Assembly (NCBI RefSeq): GCF_027579695.1
Contig: NC_083574.1
Location: 59,413,559 to 59,477,558, forward strand
DNA length: 64,000 nt
Direction: 5' to 3'
From: Neoarius graeffei
Taxonomy: Eukaryota > Chordata > Actinopteri > Siluriformes > Ariidae
Shown: one piece after another, positions 1 through 9,676 of the stretch
Position numbering within the stretch: the stretch's first letter is position 1
Layout of the letters: every line of letters starts with the position of its first letter
Notes under the pieces: generated by a model
Databases searched by the model: none
What the model was told of the DNA's origin: nothing
Seen by the model: only the letters and a program-made list of their open reading frames with translations
Position numbers and translations under genes: made by a program

Positions 1-1095
1 CGGCCTGGGTCGGATTTGAAAAAATCGGATCTGTGTCGTTCATATTGTCAATAAAAGATCGGATACAGGGGCGGCACGGTGGTGTAGTGGTTAGCGCTGT
101 CGCCTCACAGCAAGAAGGTCCTGGGTTCGAGCCCCGGGGCCGGCGAGGGCCTTTCTGTGCGGAGTTTGCATGTTCTCCCCGTGTCCGCGTGGGTTTCCTC
201 CGGGTGCTCCGGTTTCCCCCACAGTCCAAAGACATGCAGGTTAGGTTAACTGGTGACTCTAAATTGAGCGTAGGTGTGAATGTGAGTGTGAATGGTTGTC
301 TGTGTCTATGTGTCAGCCCTGTGATGACCTGGCGACTTGTCCAGGGTGTACCCCGCCTTTCGCCCGTAGTCAGTTGGGATAGGCTCCAGCTTGCCTGCGA
401 CCCTGTAGAAGGATAAAGCGGCTAGAGATAATGAGATGAGATCGGATACAGGTCACATATGGGCGAAAAAAATCGGATTTGAGTCACTTCAGCCTGCAGT
501 GTGAATGTAGTGTAGAAGAAGTAGGACGCATGCGCATAAACCCCTTCTTCTACCCGGCGTGAAGCACTCACAGGAACACACAACAACAACATGGCTGCGA
601 CTACGCGAGGAAATCGTGCCTTCTGTGTGTACAAATTAGTTTTATGAGTGTGCATAGTTTTATATAACTTAATTTTCTTATTGTGTGAACATTTTCAAAA
701 GCATTTTTATATAATTTAACTTTTTATATTGTGTGAACATTTTGAAAAGCAGTCTTATCCAATAAAAAAAAGATTCAAGAAATGGTTCAGTTACTTGTTT
801 ATTTAAAAGAAAAGCTGTATACAAAAGTGAATGCAATGCAGTGGTTCATACAAAACAGCGAGAGTGCTGCTTGTTCTAATCATGTGGTTGTGACGTCATC
901 GTAAACAAATCCGTTCTACTCATCCAGACGACTTCGCAACCGCGCCATTGCTAGATTTTTCCACTCTGGAACCCGTTCTCAAAAAAAAAATATCGTTTTG
1001 GGGCACCCAAAACGCTGGTGCCGTGTGGACGCCAGGCCGAAACGATAAAAAATTTTATCAGATTCACCTAAATCCGTTGCCGTGTGGACAGGGCC
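1..1095. repeat. Unassigned interspersed repeat (MITE-like), split by a SINE
   Basis: The flanks of the first SINE (1-69 and 440-1095) read as one older repeat, with tracts such as ATCGGATTTGAGTCACTTCAG. The right part ends in CCGTGTGGACAGGGCC, a terminal type common in fish nonautonomous DNA transposons. A related CCGTGTGGAC occurs about 60 bp upstream of the end. The left end lies outside the window, so the superfamily cannot be set. No coding sequence is seen. Confidence 0.4.
70..439 (+). mobile_element. tRNA-derived SINE (type A, mermaid-like), full length
   Basis: It begins GGCGGCACGGTGGTGTAGTG, a tRNA-like head with A box and B box (GGTTCGAGCCC type). The body contains the GTTTGCATGTTCTCCCCGTG and CTCCGGTTTCCCCCACAG segments and the tail is GATAATGAGATGAGA. 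A 13-bp target duplication GATCGGATACAGG flanks it (57-69 and 440-452). This is the reference copy for the many type A SINEs in the window. Confidence 0.9.
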
Positions 1096-1962
1096 TAAAT
1101 TGACCGTAGGTGTGAATGTGAGTGTGAATGGTTGTCTGTGTCTATTGCCGCTTTTCCACTACCAACGCGGCTGAGTTGGGCTGAGCCGTGCGGTGCTGAG
1201 TTGGGCTGAGTCGAGCTAAGTGGGGCTGTTGGAGTTGCATTTCGACTACAACCGCGCTGAACCGCGCTGGCTGGAAGTGGGTGGACACATTGGGTGGAGT
1301 TAGCGAAAGTGGGTGGACGTCAGGTGATGTCGTTAGGCGGTGCAAACAGTGACATCAGTGACCTTTTAAGCGGTAGTCTCACGACCCGGATAGTAAACAA
1401 TAAACATGGAGGACATGGAGTCGTTAGTGTTGCTGGTCTTGGTGCTGTGGCTTGTTGTCACCGAGAACGCCAACAGATACTGGCAAGAGCGTATAGATGA
1501 GGCGAGGCGCATAAGGCTTCAGAAATTCTCGTAATTCGTAATTATTCTTCTTCCGGGTTTACAGTGTTTACAGATCCCAGCGTGCTCGAGGGGTGTGTGT
1601 GGGCATGTGAGGACGACACTCCTCACCAATCAGTGCACAGGGGAGTGTCTCCTCACGCCCCCAGCCCCACTCGGCTCGGCTCGCTTCAGCTCCACTCCAA
1701 AACCGTGCGAGTTTTGGGTGCTGAGTGAGGCTGAAGCGAGCTGAGTCGTGCTGCTCTGAGGTAGTCGAAATGCGAGCTGTGTCGGGCTGAAGTGAGCTGA
1801 AAAAGGGTAGTGGAAAAGGGCCATGTGTGTCAGCCCTGTGATGACCTGGCGACTTGTCCAGGGTGTACCCCGCCTTTCGCCCGTAGTCAGCTGGGATAGG
1901 CTCCAGCTTGCCTGCGACCCTGTAGAACAGGATAAAGCGGCTACAGATAACGAGATGAGATA
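1096..1962 (+). mobile_element. Type A SINE body and tail, split by a MITE
   Basis: Segments 1096-1146 (TAAATTGACCGTAGGTGTG onward) and 1823-1962 (GTGTGTCAGCCCTGTGATG to GATAACGAGATGAGA) join into the 3' two thirds of a type A SINE. The intervening 1147-1822 is a separate DNA element inserted in the SINE's GTCTATGTGTCAG segment. The SINE is truncated at its 5' end. Confidence 0.8.
1147..1822. mobile_element. MITE with GGCTGAG-rich ends and a small conserved ORF (copy 1)
   Basis: The terminal inverted repeats are GCCGCTTTTCCACTACC and GGGTAGTGGAAAAGGGCC. Next to both ends are many short, inverted-orientation repeats of the GGCTGAG/GAGCTGA type. A 43-codon plus-strand ORF (ATG at about 1408, MEDMESLVLL... 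ending RLQKFS) sits in the middle and recurs nearly unchanged in the second copy at 8996-9676. The superfamily is uncertain; Harbinger-like is possible but the target duplication is unclear. Confidence 0.65.
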
Positions 1963-2158
1963 AACATTCTTCTAAAGCATCACTTGTTTTATTTTACTAT
2001 TATTAGCAGACTTCCCTTTCATTATTTTATTAAAATCCAAGACAAGAGTATTATTTCAGATTTTTCACTCTCAGCTCTCTCATGCCTGATACATGAATCC
2101 CATAACCTAGAGTAATTGATAGAACAAGATCAACAATTCAAAAACTCTAATTGTATAC
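1963..2158. other. AT-rich sequence without recognised features
   Basis: No convincing ORF, RNA gene or repeat end was seen between the SINE tail and the following fold-back. Confidence 0.5.
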
Positions 2159-2734
2159 GAGTGATTCCACGCTTATGGGTACTGAAATGGGGACATGAAC
2201 TTATTTTTAAAAATTCACCTAAAACCATTTCTTTTTTTACCATCAGGTCACAAAACATGTAATCTTTAATGAATGATATGTTAAAAGATAACTTTAATTT
2301 TCTGAGATGTAATAAAAACATATTTATATGCCAAAGTCAGAACGTAACAGAAGTGTTGTGGACATATATATTCTCAATTTTAACAATGTAGAATTACTTT
2401 TTGAAACATAGGAAGGTGATGTTTTAGCAAATATAATTAATAAACATGTGTAGTCGAATAAACATACACATTCTTTCAATAAGATTAACATGGTATATAG
2501 CAAGATTGTAATTAATTTGTAACAGAAGTAATGTAACAGACATCATTTTGGAACTCATAGGCTTGACTTTGGCATATAAATATGTTTTTATTACATCTCA
2601 GAAAATTAAAGTTATCTTTTAACATATCATTCATTAAAGATTACATGTTTTGTGACCTGATGGTAAAAAAAGAAATGGTTTTAGGTGAATAAGTTCATGT
2701 CCCCATTTCAGTACCCATAAGCGTGGAATCACTC
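2159..2734. repeat. Fold-back element: two about 170-bp inverted arms
   Basis: Left arm from 2159 (GAGTGATTCCACGCTTATGG) is repeated in reverse complement ending at 2734 (CGTGGAATCACTC). The arms extend to about 2338 and from about 2566, with near-perfect match over the segments I compared, for example CAGGTCACAAAACATGTAAT. The AT-rich spacer is about 230 bp. It looks like a palindromic nonautonomous DNA element with no coding capacity. Confidence 0.8.
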
Positions 2735-3179
2735 ATAAATTTTTCCAATTAATTGGGATCCACTGTTTTTATCATTTCAGCCACACATCACACCCTCATC
2801 CAACTGAAAAAGTCTTTCACGCACTTTTCTCCCCTATGAGAATTTTGAAAAGTTGGCAAGTCTGCGTCTACAAACCTCGCCCATGCCTCATATTTACGTT
2901 AAATAAGGGTCTCCAAACCCACCCAAGATAATTAACTGATTAAAAAATTAAAAAAAAAAAAAAGCCCAGTCCTGTGCAGACCTGAGCTCGTTTTGGTGCT
3001 TTTACAACCTGACTAGCCTGCTAACGTTAGCTGGGTAATCCAGTGGCTAGCATTCTGATGCTAGCAAAATAAAGCTGCAGTCGCTCATGTAGTGTAAACC
3101 AGGTAGAAGTTAATGAATGAAGTAATTAATTAATAATAAATTGGCTTTATTTCAGACCGGAGGACATTCCTGAACTCAC
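2735..3179. other. Non-coding stretch, no gene recognised
   Basis: AT-rich sequence with a poly-A tract at about 2950 and several GCTAGC/GCTAAC motifs. No ORF of family resemblance or repeat terminus was seen. Confidence 0.4.
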
Positions 3180-3760
3180 CAGTCCGGGGTCGCTGTGCTA
3201 CCCGAGCACGCTGCTCAGCTAGCAAAAGACTGTTAGCTAGCAACATAGCTACAGAGTGTTGATTCATTGCGCTCGCGCTAATTCCTCTCAGCCATCAGAA
3301 CGGCTCAAGCCGAGGTGAAGCGGTTAGCTCGATGCTAACCTGAGGCGATTTTGGCTCTATAGGGACATGGAGCGCGCATCACGTTCCTTTCTAAAAATAC
3401 TCCGAGTCACTCGAGCTGTCCGCAGGACTCTGAGTCTCAGACAGCCGAGCGGCCCGTTCACTCTCCCGCCCGCCCGCCGCCGCAGCGCACAGGCGCGCCC
3501 CACACCCGAGCCGCCATAGCGCGTGTGACCGCAGAAAACCACCCAGAAGAGCTCTGCATGCATTTCTGCAGCGCTCGGTGTTGGTGTGATTAACCGGTAC
3601 GGAACACTGGAATTCTAAAAGCTTACCTCCACGAGCCCTAACCGTAGCTATCCTCCGGTCCAGTTATGGCGATTAGAACACACGGTGGAATTGAGCCGCC
3701 AGCGCTTTTGCGCATGCGCCCTGAACAGGCACATATGGCTGTCGGGAAATGTAGTTTTGG
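3180..3760 (-). promoter_or_regulatory. GC-rich promoter-like island, minus-strand 5' UTR exon(s) probable
   Basis: The segment is GC/CpG-rich in an otherwise AT-rich window. It holds an NRF1-type palindrome TTGCGCATGCGCC (3708-3720) and a ZNF143/THAP11-like GGGAAATGTAGT (3744-3755; reverse ACTACATTTCCC). Two minus-strand splice donors follow: GGAG|GTAAGC near 3625-3630 and ACTG|GTGAGTTC near 3175-3185. Together these suggest a TSS near 3.7 kb for a gene extending left of the window. No coding exon is recognised; the 68-codon minus ORF here (3357-3563) resembles nothing I know. Confidence 0.5.
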
Positions 3761-3802
3761 GGACAGGAGACCTCTGAGAAGAAGAAGAAGAAGAAGCCTT
3801 TA

Positions 3803-5978
3803 CTGGGTGCTCCCTGGTGGTCTAGTGGCTAGGATTCGGCGCTCTCACCGCCGCGGCCCGGGTTCGAGTACTGGGCGCTCCCTGGTGGTCCAGTGGCCAG
3901 GATTCGGTGCTCTCACCGCCGCGGCCCGGGTTCGATTACTGGGTGCTCCCTGGTGGTCTAGTGGCTAGGATTCGGCGATCTCACCGCCGCGGCCCGGGTT
4001 CGATTACTGGGTGCTCCCTGGTGGTCTAGTGGCTAGGATTCGGCGATCTCACCGCCGCGGCCCGGGTTCGATTACTGGGTGCTCCCTGGTGGTCTAGTGG
4101 CTAGGATTCGGCGATCTCACCGCCGCGGCCCGGGTTCGATTACTGGGTGCTCCCTGGTGGTCTAGTGGCTAGGATTCGGCGATCTCACCGCCGCGGCCCG
4201 GGTTCGATTACTGGGTGCTCCCTGGTGGTCTAGTGGCTAGGATTCGGCGCTCTCACCGCCGCGGCCCGGGTTCGATTACTGGGTGCTCCCTGGTGGTCTA
4301 GTGGCTAGGATTCGGCGATCTCACCGCCGCGGCCCGGGTTCGAGTACTGGGCGCTCCCTGGTGGTCTAGTGGCTAGGATTCGGCGATCTCACCGCCGCGG
4401 CCCGGGTTCAAGTACTGGGCGCTCCCTGGTGGTCTAGTGGCCAGGACTCGGCACTCTCACCGCTGCGGCCCGGGTTCGATTACTGGGCGCTCCCTGGTGG
4501 TCCAGTGGCTAGGATTCAGCGCTCTCACCGGCACCGCCCAGGTTTGATCACTGGGCACTCCCTGGTGGTCCAGTGGCTAGGATTTGGCGCTCTCACTGCC
4601 ATGGCCCGGGTTCGATTACTGGGCGCTCCCTGATGGTCGAGTGGCTAGGATTCTATGCTCTCACTGCTGCAGCTCGGGTTTGATTACTGGGAGCTCCCTG
4701 ATGGTCTAGTGGCCAGGATTCGGCGCTCTCACCGCTGCAGCCCGGGTTCGATTACTGTGTGCTCCCTGGTGGTCCAGTGGCCAGGATTCGGCGCTCTCAC
4801 TGCTGCAGCTCGGGTTTGATTACTGGGCGCTCCCTGATGGTCTAGTGGCCAGGATTCGGCGCCCTCACCGCTGCAGCCCAGGTTCGATTACTGTGTGCTC
4901 CCTGGTGGTCCAGTGGCCAGGATTCTATGCTCTCACTGCTGCAGCTCGGGTTTGATTACTGGGAGCTCCCTGGTGGTCCAGTGGCCAGGATTCTATGCTC
5001 TCACTGCTGCAGCTCGGGTTTGATTACTGGGAGCTCCCTGGTGGTCCAGTGGCCAGGATTCGTTGCTCTCACTGCCGCAGCTCGGGTTTGATTACTGGGC
5101 GCTCCCTGGTGGTCCAGTGGCCAGGATTCGGTGCTCTCACCACCGCGGTCCAGGTTCGATTACTGGGCGCTCCCTGGTGGTCTAGTGGCCAGGATTCTAC
5201 GCTCTCACCGCCGCGGTCCAGGTTCGATTACTGGGCGCTCCCTGGTGGTCTACTGGCCAGGATTCGGCGCTCTCACCGCCGCGGTCCAGGTTCGATTACT
5301 GGGTGCTCCCTGGTGGTCTAGTGGCCAGGATTCGGCGCTCTCACTGCCACGGTCCGTGTTCGATTACTGGGCGCTCCCTGGTGGTCTAGTGGCCAGGATT
5401 CAGCGCTCTCACCGCCGCGGCCCGGATTCGATTACTGGGCGCTCCCTGGTGGTCTAGTGGCCAGGATTCAGCGCTCTCACCGCCGCGGTCCGTGTTCGAT
5501 TACTAGGCGCTCCCTGGTGGTCCAGTGGCCAGGATTCTATGTTCTCACCACCGCAGCCTGGGTTCGATTACTGGGCGCTCCCTGGTGGTCCAGTGGCCAG
5601 GATTCTATGCTCTCACCACCGCAGCCCGGGTTCGATTACTGGGCGCTCCCTGGTGGTCCAGTGGCTAGGATTTGGTGCTCTCACCGCCGCAGCCTGGGTT
5701 CGATTACTGGGCGCTCCCTATTGGTCTAGTGGCCAGGATTCGGCGCTCTCACTGCCGCGGTCCGGGTTCGATTACTGGGCGCTCCCTGGTGGTCTAGTGG
5801 CTAGGATTCGGCGCTCTCACCGGCACCGCCCAGGTTTGATTACTGGGCGCTCCCTGGTGGTCCAGTGGCTAGGATTCGGCGCTCTCACCGCCATGGCCCG
5901 GGTTCAATTACTGGGCGCTCCCTGATGGTCTAGTGGCCAGAATTCAGTGCTCTCACCACCACAGCCCGGGTTCGATTG
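3803..5978 (+). repeat. Tandem array of 32 truncated tRNA-Glu(CTC) units, period 68 bp
   Basis: Each unit starts TCCCTGGTGGTCTAGTGGC, the 5' half of vertebrate tRNA-Glu, and continues through the D arm, the anticodon arm (loop CTCTCAC, anticodon CTC), variable region and GGTTCGATT of the T loop. The 3' T-stem strand and acceptor strand are replaced by ACTGGGCGC or similar, after which the next unit begins. Unit starts fall at 3811, 3879, 3947 and so on to 5919 with exact 68-bp spacing. A-box (TGGTCTAGTGG) and B-box-like (GGTTCGATTAC) sequences persist in nearly all units, and I read CTC in all 32. Units 1-9 are almost identical; later ones diverge. A mature tRNA cannot form from a single unit. 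Long ORFs here are artefacts of the period. Confidence 0.92.
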
Positions 5979-6300
5979 TGGGTGGCGCAGTGGTGTAAGT
6001 GGTTTGCACTGTGATCTCACAGCAAGAAGGTTCGAGCCCAACGGCCAGCGGGAGCCTTCCTGTGCCGAGTTTGCATATTCTCCCCATGTCTGCATGGGTT
6101 TTCTCCATGTTCAAAGACATGCGGTTAGGTTAATATGGGACGGCCTTGGGCTGAGGTGCCCTTGAGCAAGGCACCTAACTCCCAACTGCTCCCCGGGTGC
6201 TGTTAGCATGCCTGGGTATGTATGTGTGCTCATTGCTCGCATGTGTGTGTTCACTGCTTCAGATGGGTTAAATGCAGAGAAGAATTTCACAAGTGTGTGC
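5979..6300 (+). mobile_element. SINE head fused to a second SINE-type tail (type D)
   Basis: The head (GGTGGCGCAGTGGTGTAAGT) resembles type A but is diverged. From about 6120 it continues into a different body (GGTGCCCTTGAGCAAGGCAC, then TTCACTGCTTCAGATGGGTT) found again at 39,905-40,125 and, in minus orientation, at 26,866-28,690. It abuts the tRNA-Glu array directly at GGTTCGATT|GTGGGTGG. Confidence 0.65.
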
Positions 6301-6505
6301 TTTCTTTCTTCATTCTTGTCACATGCACACTCAAGCACAGTGAAATTCATCCTCTGCATTTAACCCATCTGAAGCAGTGAACACATGCACACACACCCAG
6401 AGCACTGGGCAGCCATACTACAGTGCCCGGGGAGCAGTTAGGGGTTAGGTACCTTGCTCAAGGGCACTTCAGCTCAAGGCCAACCCATGTTAACCTAACC
6501 ACATG
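6301..6505 (-). mobile_element. Type D SINE fragment, inverted relative to its neighbour
   Basis: AACCCATCTGAAGCAGTGAA, AGCACTGGGCAGCC and GTACCTTGCTCAAGGGCA are the reverse complement of the preceding body, forming an inverted pair around 6300. Confidence 0.7.
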
Positions 6506-6545
6506 TCTTGTGGTTCTTGGGTAGAAAAAAGAAAAATCCATCCAT

Positions 6546-6872
6546 CATGTGGAGCCTCTTATCCTGTTCTACAGGGTCGCAGGCAAGCTGGAGCCTATCC
6601 AAGCTGACTATGGGTGAGAGGCGGGGTACACCCTGGACAAGTCACCAGATCATCACAGGGCTGACACATAGAGACACACTCACGGTCAATTTAGAGCCAC
6701 CAATTAGCCTAACCTGCATGCAGGGGAAACCGGAGCACCCGGAGGAAACCCACGCAGACAACATGCAGACAACATGCAAACTCCACACAGAAAGGCCATC
6801 GTTGGCCGCTGGGCTCGAACCCAGGACCTTCTTGCTGTGAGGTGACAGTGCTAACCACTACACCGCCGTGTT
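6546..6872 (-). mobile_element. Type A SINE, nearly full length, minus strand
   Basis: It reads from the tail (TTATCCTGTTCTACAGGGTC) to the tRNA-like head (GCTAACCACTACACCGCCGT). The body carries the usual CAGGCAAGCTGGAGCCTATC and ACATGCAAACTCCACACAGA segments. Confidence 0.85.
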
Positions 6873-6892
6873 AACTCCAATTAGTAATCTTC

Positions 6893-7330
6893 TGGGCAGC
6901 ATGGCAGTGTAGTGGTTAGCACTGTCGCCTCACAGCAAGAAGGTCCTGGGTTTGAGCCCAGCGGCCGACGAGGGCCTTTCTGTGTGGAGTTTACATGGTC
7001 TGCCCGGGTTTCCACCAGGTGCTCCGGTTTCCCCCACAATCCAAAGGCATGCAGGTTCGGCTAATTGGTGGCTCTAAACTGACCATCAGTTGTTTGTTTC
7101 TATGTGGATGACCTGCCGACTTGTCCAGGGTGTAGTTGCAGGATGCATGTGTGTGTCATCTTTGGATTCTTGAAATTCTTCTTTTTTTATTTTAATTGGA
7201 GTTCTTCTTCTCTTCTTCGTCTTCTTTTGGGTTTTATGGCGACTTGTCCAAAATCAGCTGGGATAGGCTCCAGCTTGCCTGTGACCCTGTAGAACAGGAT
7301 GAGCGGCTACAGATAATGGATGGATAGTAA
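6893..7330 (+). mobile_element. Type A SINE interrupted by a small insert
   Basis: The head begins at GGGCAGCATGGCAGTGTAGT and the tail ends at GATAATGGATGGATAG. About 110 bp (7133-7244) of foreign sequence interrupts it. That insert is matched in inverted orientation just downstream (about 7402-7484). Confidence 0.75.
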
Positions 7331-7484
7331 TCTTCTGTTCCACACTCCAGTCTAAGAGGTGGCGGTAATGCACCTTTAAGCTGGCTTGCTAACCGCCGTT
7401 AAACCCAAAAGAAGAAGAACACCAATTAAAATAAAAAAGAAGAATTTCAAGAATCCAAAGATGACACGAGCATACATTCTGCAA
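7136..7484. repeat. Inverted pair of an about 85-110-bp repeat
   Basis: TCATCTTTGGATTCTTGAAA near 7157 is mirrored by TTTCAAGAATCCAAAGATGA near 7444, and the runs GTTCTTCTTCTC and GAAGAAGAAC pair likewise. The arms flank the SINE tail and a GGTGGCGGTAATGCACCTTT segment. Probably remnants of a nonautonomous DNA element. Confidence 0.6.
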
Positions 7485-7795
7485 CAATACAGCAATCTAA
7501 AAACACAGCAAAATCATCACAAAAACTTTAAAAGAAGTCCAGTGTACTGTAAGTGTATTACCATGAGGCAGAGTCTCCAGAGTTGGTTTGTTGTTGTCAG
7601 TGTGATATCTGTCTGAGTTACTGGAACAGAATTATAAAGTTCAAAATAAGTCAGAACAGTGATGCCAGGATGAAAGGGGAATATTACAGTGGAGAGAATT
7701 CAGAGAATACACGAAAATCTGGGAGGCTCGAACAGAGACAAAAGTGGTTCTCTAAGTGGGGTCTTAGGACTGCCATGGCCTTCTGTCCCAGCAGT
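7485..7795. other. Non-coding stretch
   Basis: Only short unrelated ORFs are present; no splice-bounded or family-matching exon and no repeat terminus were seen. Confidence 0.4.
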
Positions 7796-8269
7796 GAAGT
7801 CAACAGAGGTGGACAAAGGACCCAACTTTATTACTTCAGTCAAAGTACAGATCCCACTGGTCAAATGTTACTCCGATACAAGTGAAAGTTGCCCAGTCAA
7901 ATTTTTACTTAAGTTAAAGTACTGAAGTACTCGCTTTTAAAAATACTTAAGTATTAAAAGTAAATTTTCTGTCAACACATTGTTGTATTATTGCCACAGC
8001 GCTTACAAAGCCTAACGCCGTTACCAAAGACAGAAATGTCAATTCACAAAATGAACGCATGCTGTGCCATCATGGTGGTTTAACGTTAAGCTAGCGAGTC
8101 AGTGAAGCTCCACCTGACATGCTAGCAAACTCTTTTCAAACTCTGAATCATATTGGGTAGCGAACGCTACTAGAAAAGAAAGATGTCTACATTCTGTTTA
8201 TTTGGCAAGATTATGCTAAAACATATTTCTGAAAGGACTTCAGATAAGTTAACATTATTCGTGTTAGCA

Positions 8270-8965
8270 TAACTTCATACGTGTCAACCTATACGGAATG
8301 TCCGTATTTTATACGGATTTGATTCAATAAACGTAGTATACGGGCGTACAAATAAAGTTACATGGATTCTTTAAAAAAAAACTTCTATATTTATTTAGAG
8401 CTATAATCAATTCCCACGATGATAAAAGAGCGCATAACATTTACAAACGTACTGTACACCACAGAAAGCACTGACAGCCAGTAAAGAGTCTTACGAAATC
8501 GCGCGTTATCTTGTGGTAGTGAGACTTCGTTCCACTTCTGATCATGCGCACACCGCATTGCGAGAATCCCGCCAACCGGGAAGTAACATTTCCACCTGAG
8601 CGACTTTCACTAGCGACTGAAAAGATTCTGAATGGGCACTCCGGCAAGATCAACACAGACACTTGCTGTGACATGCAGCCTAGTGAAGTATTGGTGCAGA
8701 CTGCTAAAAAAAGCTGTCATGGAGTACAATTCAGAACATTAGAGTGACACTTTGTGTTTTTGTCAAACATTGGAGCTTTGTATTCATTCTGAAGGTTTAT
8801 TGTTATTAATATTGAATAAAAAGTAACTTGGATATATCATTGTTAATGATCATTCAAATTTTAGGTAAATTATTTTAAATCTGATATGGATTTTATAAGG
8901 GAAATACGGATTTTGGAGGTTGGTTATACAGGTTTGATTGACCAAAGGTTGACGTATGTAACTTC
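8270..8965. mobile_element. Nested element with inverted ends inside the Tol2-like hAT
   Basis: ATACGTGTCAACCT near 8278 is mirrored by AGGTTGACGTATG near 8947. Short ACGGA/TCCGTAT motifs recur near both ends. A 77-codon minus ORF and a 67-codon plus ORF overlap in the middle, but neither resembles a known family. Confidence 0.5.
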
Positions 8966-8995
8966 GTTTTTACATGCTAACTAACAGTGTCCAAT

Positions 8996-9676
8996 GGCCC
9001 TTTTCCACTACCCTTTTTCAGCTCGCTTCAGCTCACTTCAGCCCGACACGGCTCGCGTTTCGACTACCAAAAAACAGCACGACTCGGCTCGCTTCAGCCC
9101 TGCTTAGCCCCTAAAACTCGCACCGTTTTGGAGTAGGGCTGAAGCGAGCCGAGTGAGGTTGGGGGCGTGAGCAGACACTCCCCTGTGCACTGATTGGTGA
9201 GGAGGAGTGTCCTCACATGCCCACACACGCCCCGCGAGCACGCTGGGATCTGTAAACACCGTAAACCCAGAAGAAGAATAATTACTTATTACGAGAATTT
9301 CTGAAGCCTTATGCACCTCGCCTCATCTATACGCTCTTGCCAGTATCTGTTGGCGTTGTCGGTGACAACAAGCCACAGCACCAAGACCAGCAACACTAAC
9401 GACTCCATGTCCTCCATGTTTATTGTTTACTATCCGGGTCGTGAGACTACCGCTTAAAAGCTCACTGATGTCACTGTTTGCGCTGCTTAATGACATCACG
9501 TGACGTCCACCCACTTTCGCTAACTCCACCCAATGTGTCCACCCACTTCCAGCCAGCACGGTTCAGCGCGGTTGTAGTCGAAATGCAACTCCAACAGCCC
9601 CGCTCAGCTCGACTCAGCCCAACTCAGCACGGCATGGCTCAGGCCGACTCAGCTGCGTTTGTAGTGGAAAAGCGGC
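8996..9676. mobile_element. MITE with GGCTGAG-rich ends (copy 2, inverted)
   Basis: GGCCCTTTTCCACTACCC and GTAGTGGAAAAGCGGC are the inverted ends. Its sequence is the reverse complement of the copy at 1147-1822, including the 43-codon ORF, now on the minus strand from about 9418. That ORF differs from copy 1 by few substitutions (for example TENANRYW to TDNANRYW) and keeps its frame. Confidence 0.75.

Noticed and set aside
70-439. Protein-coding ORFs within type A SINEs (for example the 117-127-codon ORFs)
   Set aside because: The same ORF appears in many SINE copies simply because the SINE lacks stops in one frame; the sequence is tRNA-derived.
3666-3968. Plus-strand ORF starting in the CpG island
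   Set aside because: It runs into the tRNA-Glu array and its peptide is array-derived; splice and motif evidence in the island points to the minus strand.
4995-5925. Overlapping 90-128-codon plus-strand ORFs with repeated PGGLVARIRRSHRRGPGS-type peptide
   Set aside because: The 68-bp period is not a multiple of three, so the peptide repeat simply cycles through the three frames of the tRNA-Glu array. No start context or conservation suggests translation.
3803-5978. CRISPR-like regular repeats
   Set aside because: The units are contiguous without unique spacers, the repeat is a tRNA, and the genome is eukaryotic.
3811-5978. Functional tRNA-Glu gene cluster
   Set aside because: The 3' T-stem strand and acceptor strand are absent from every unit and replaced by ACTGGGNGC, so a cloverleaf with a 3' end cannot form within a unit.
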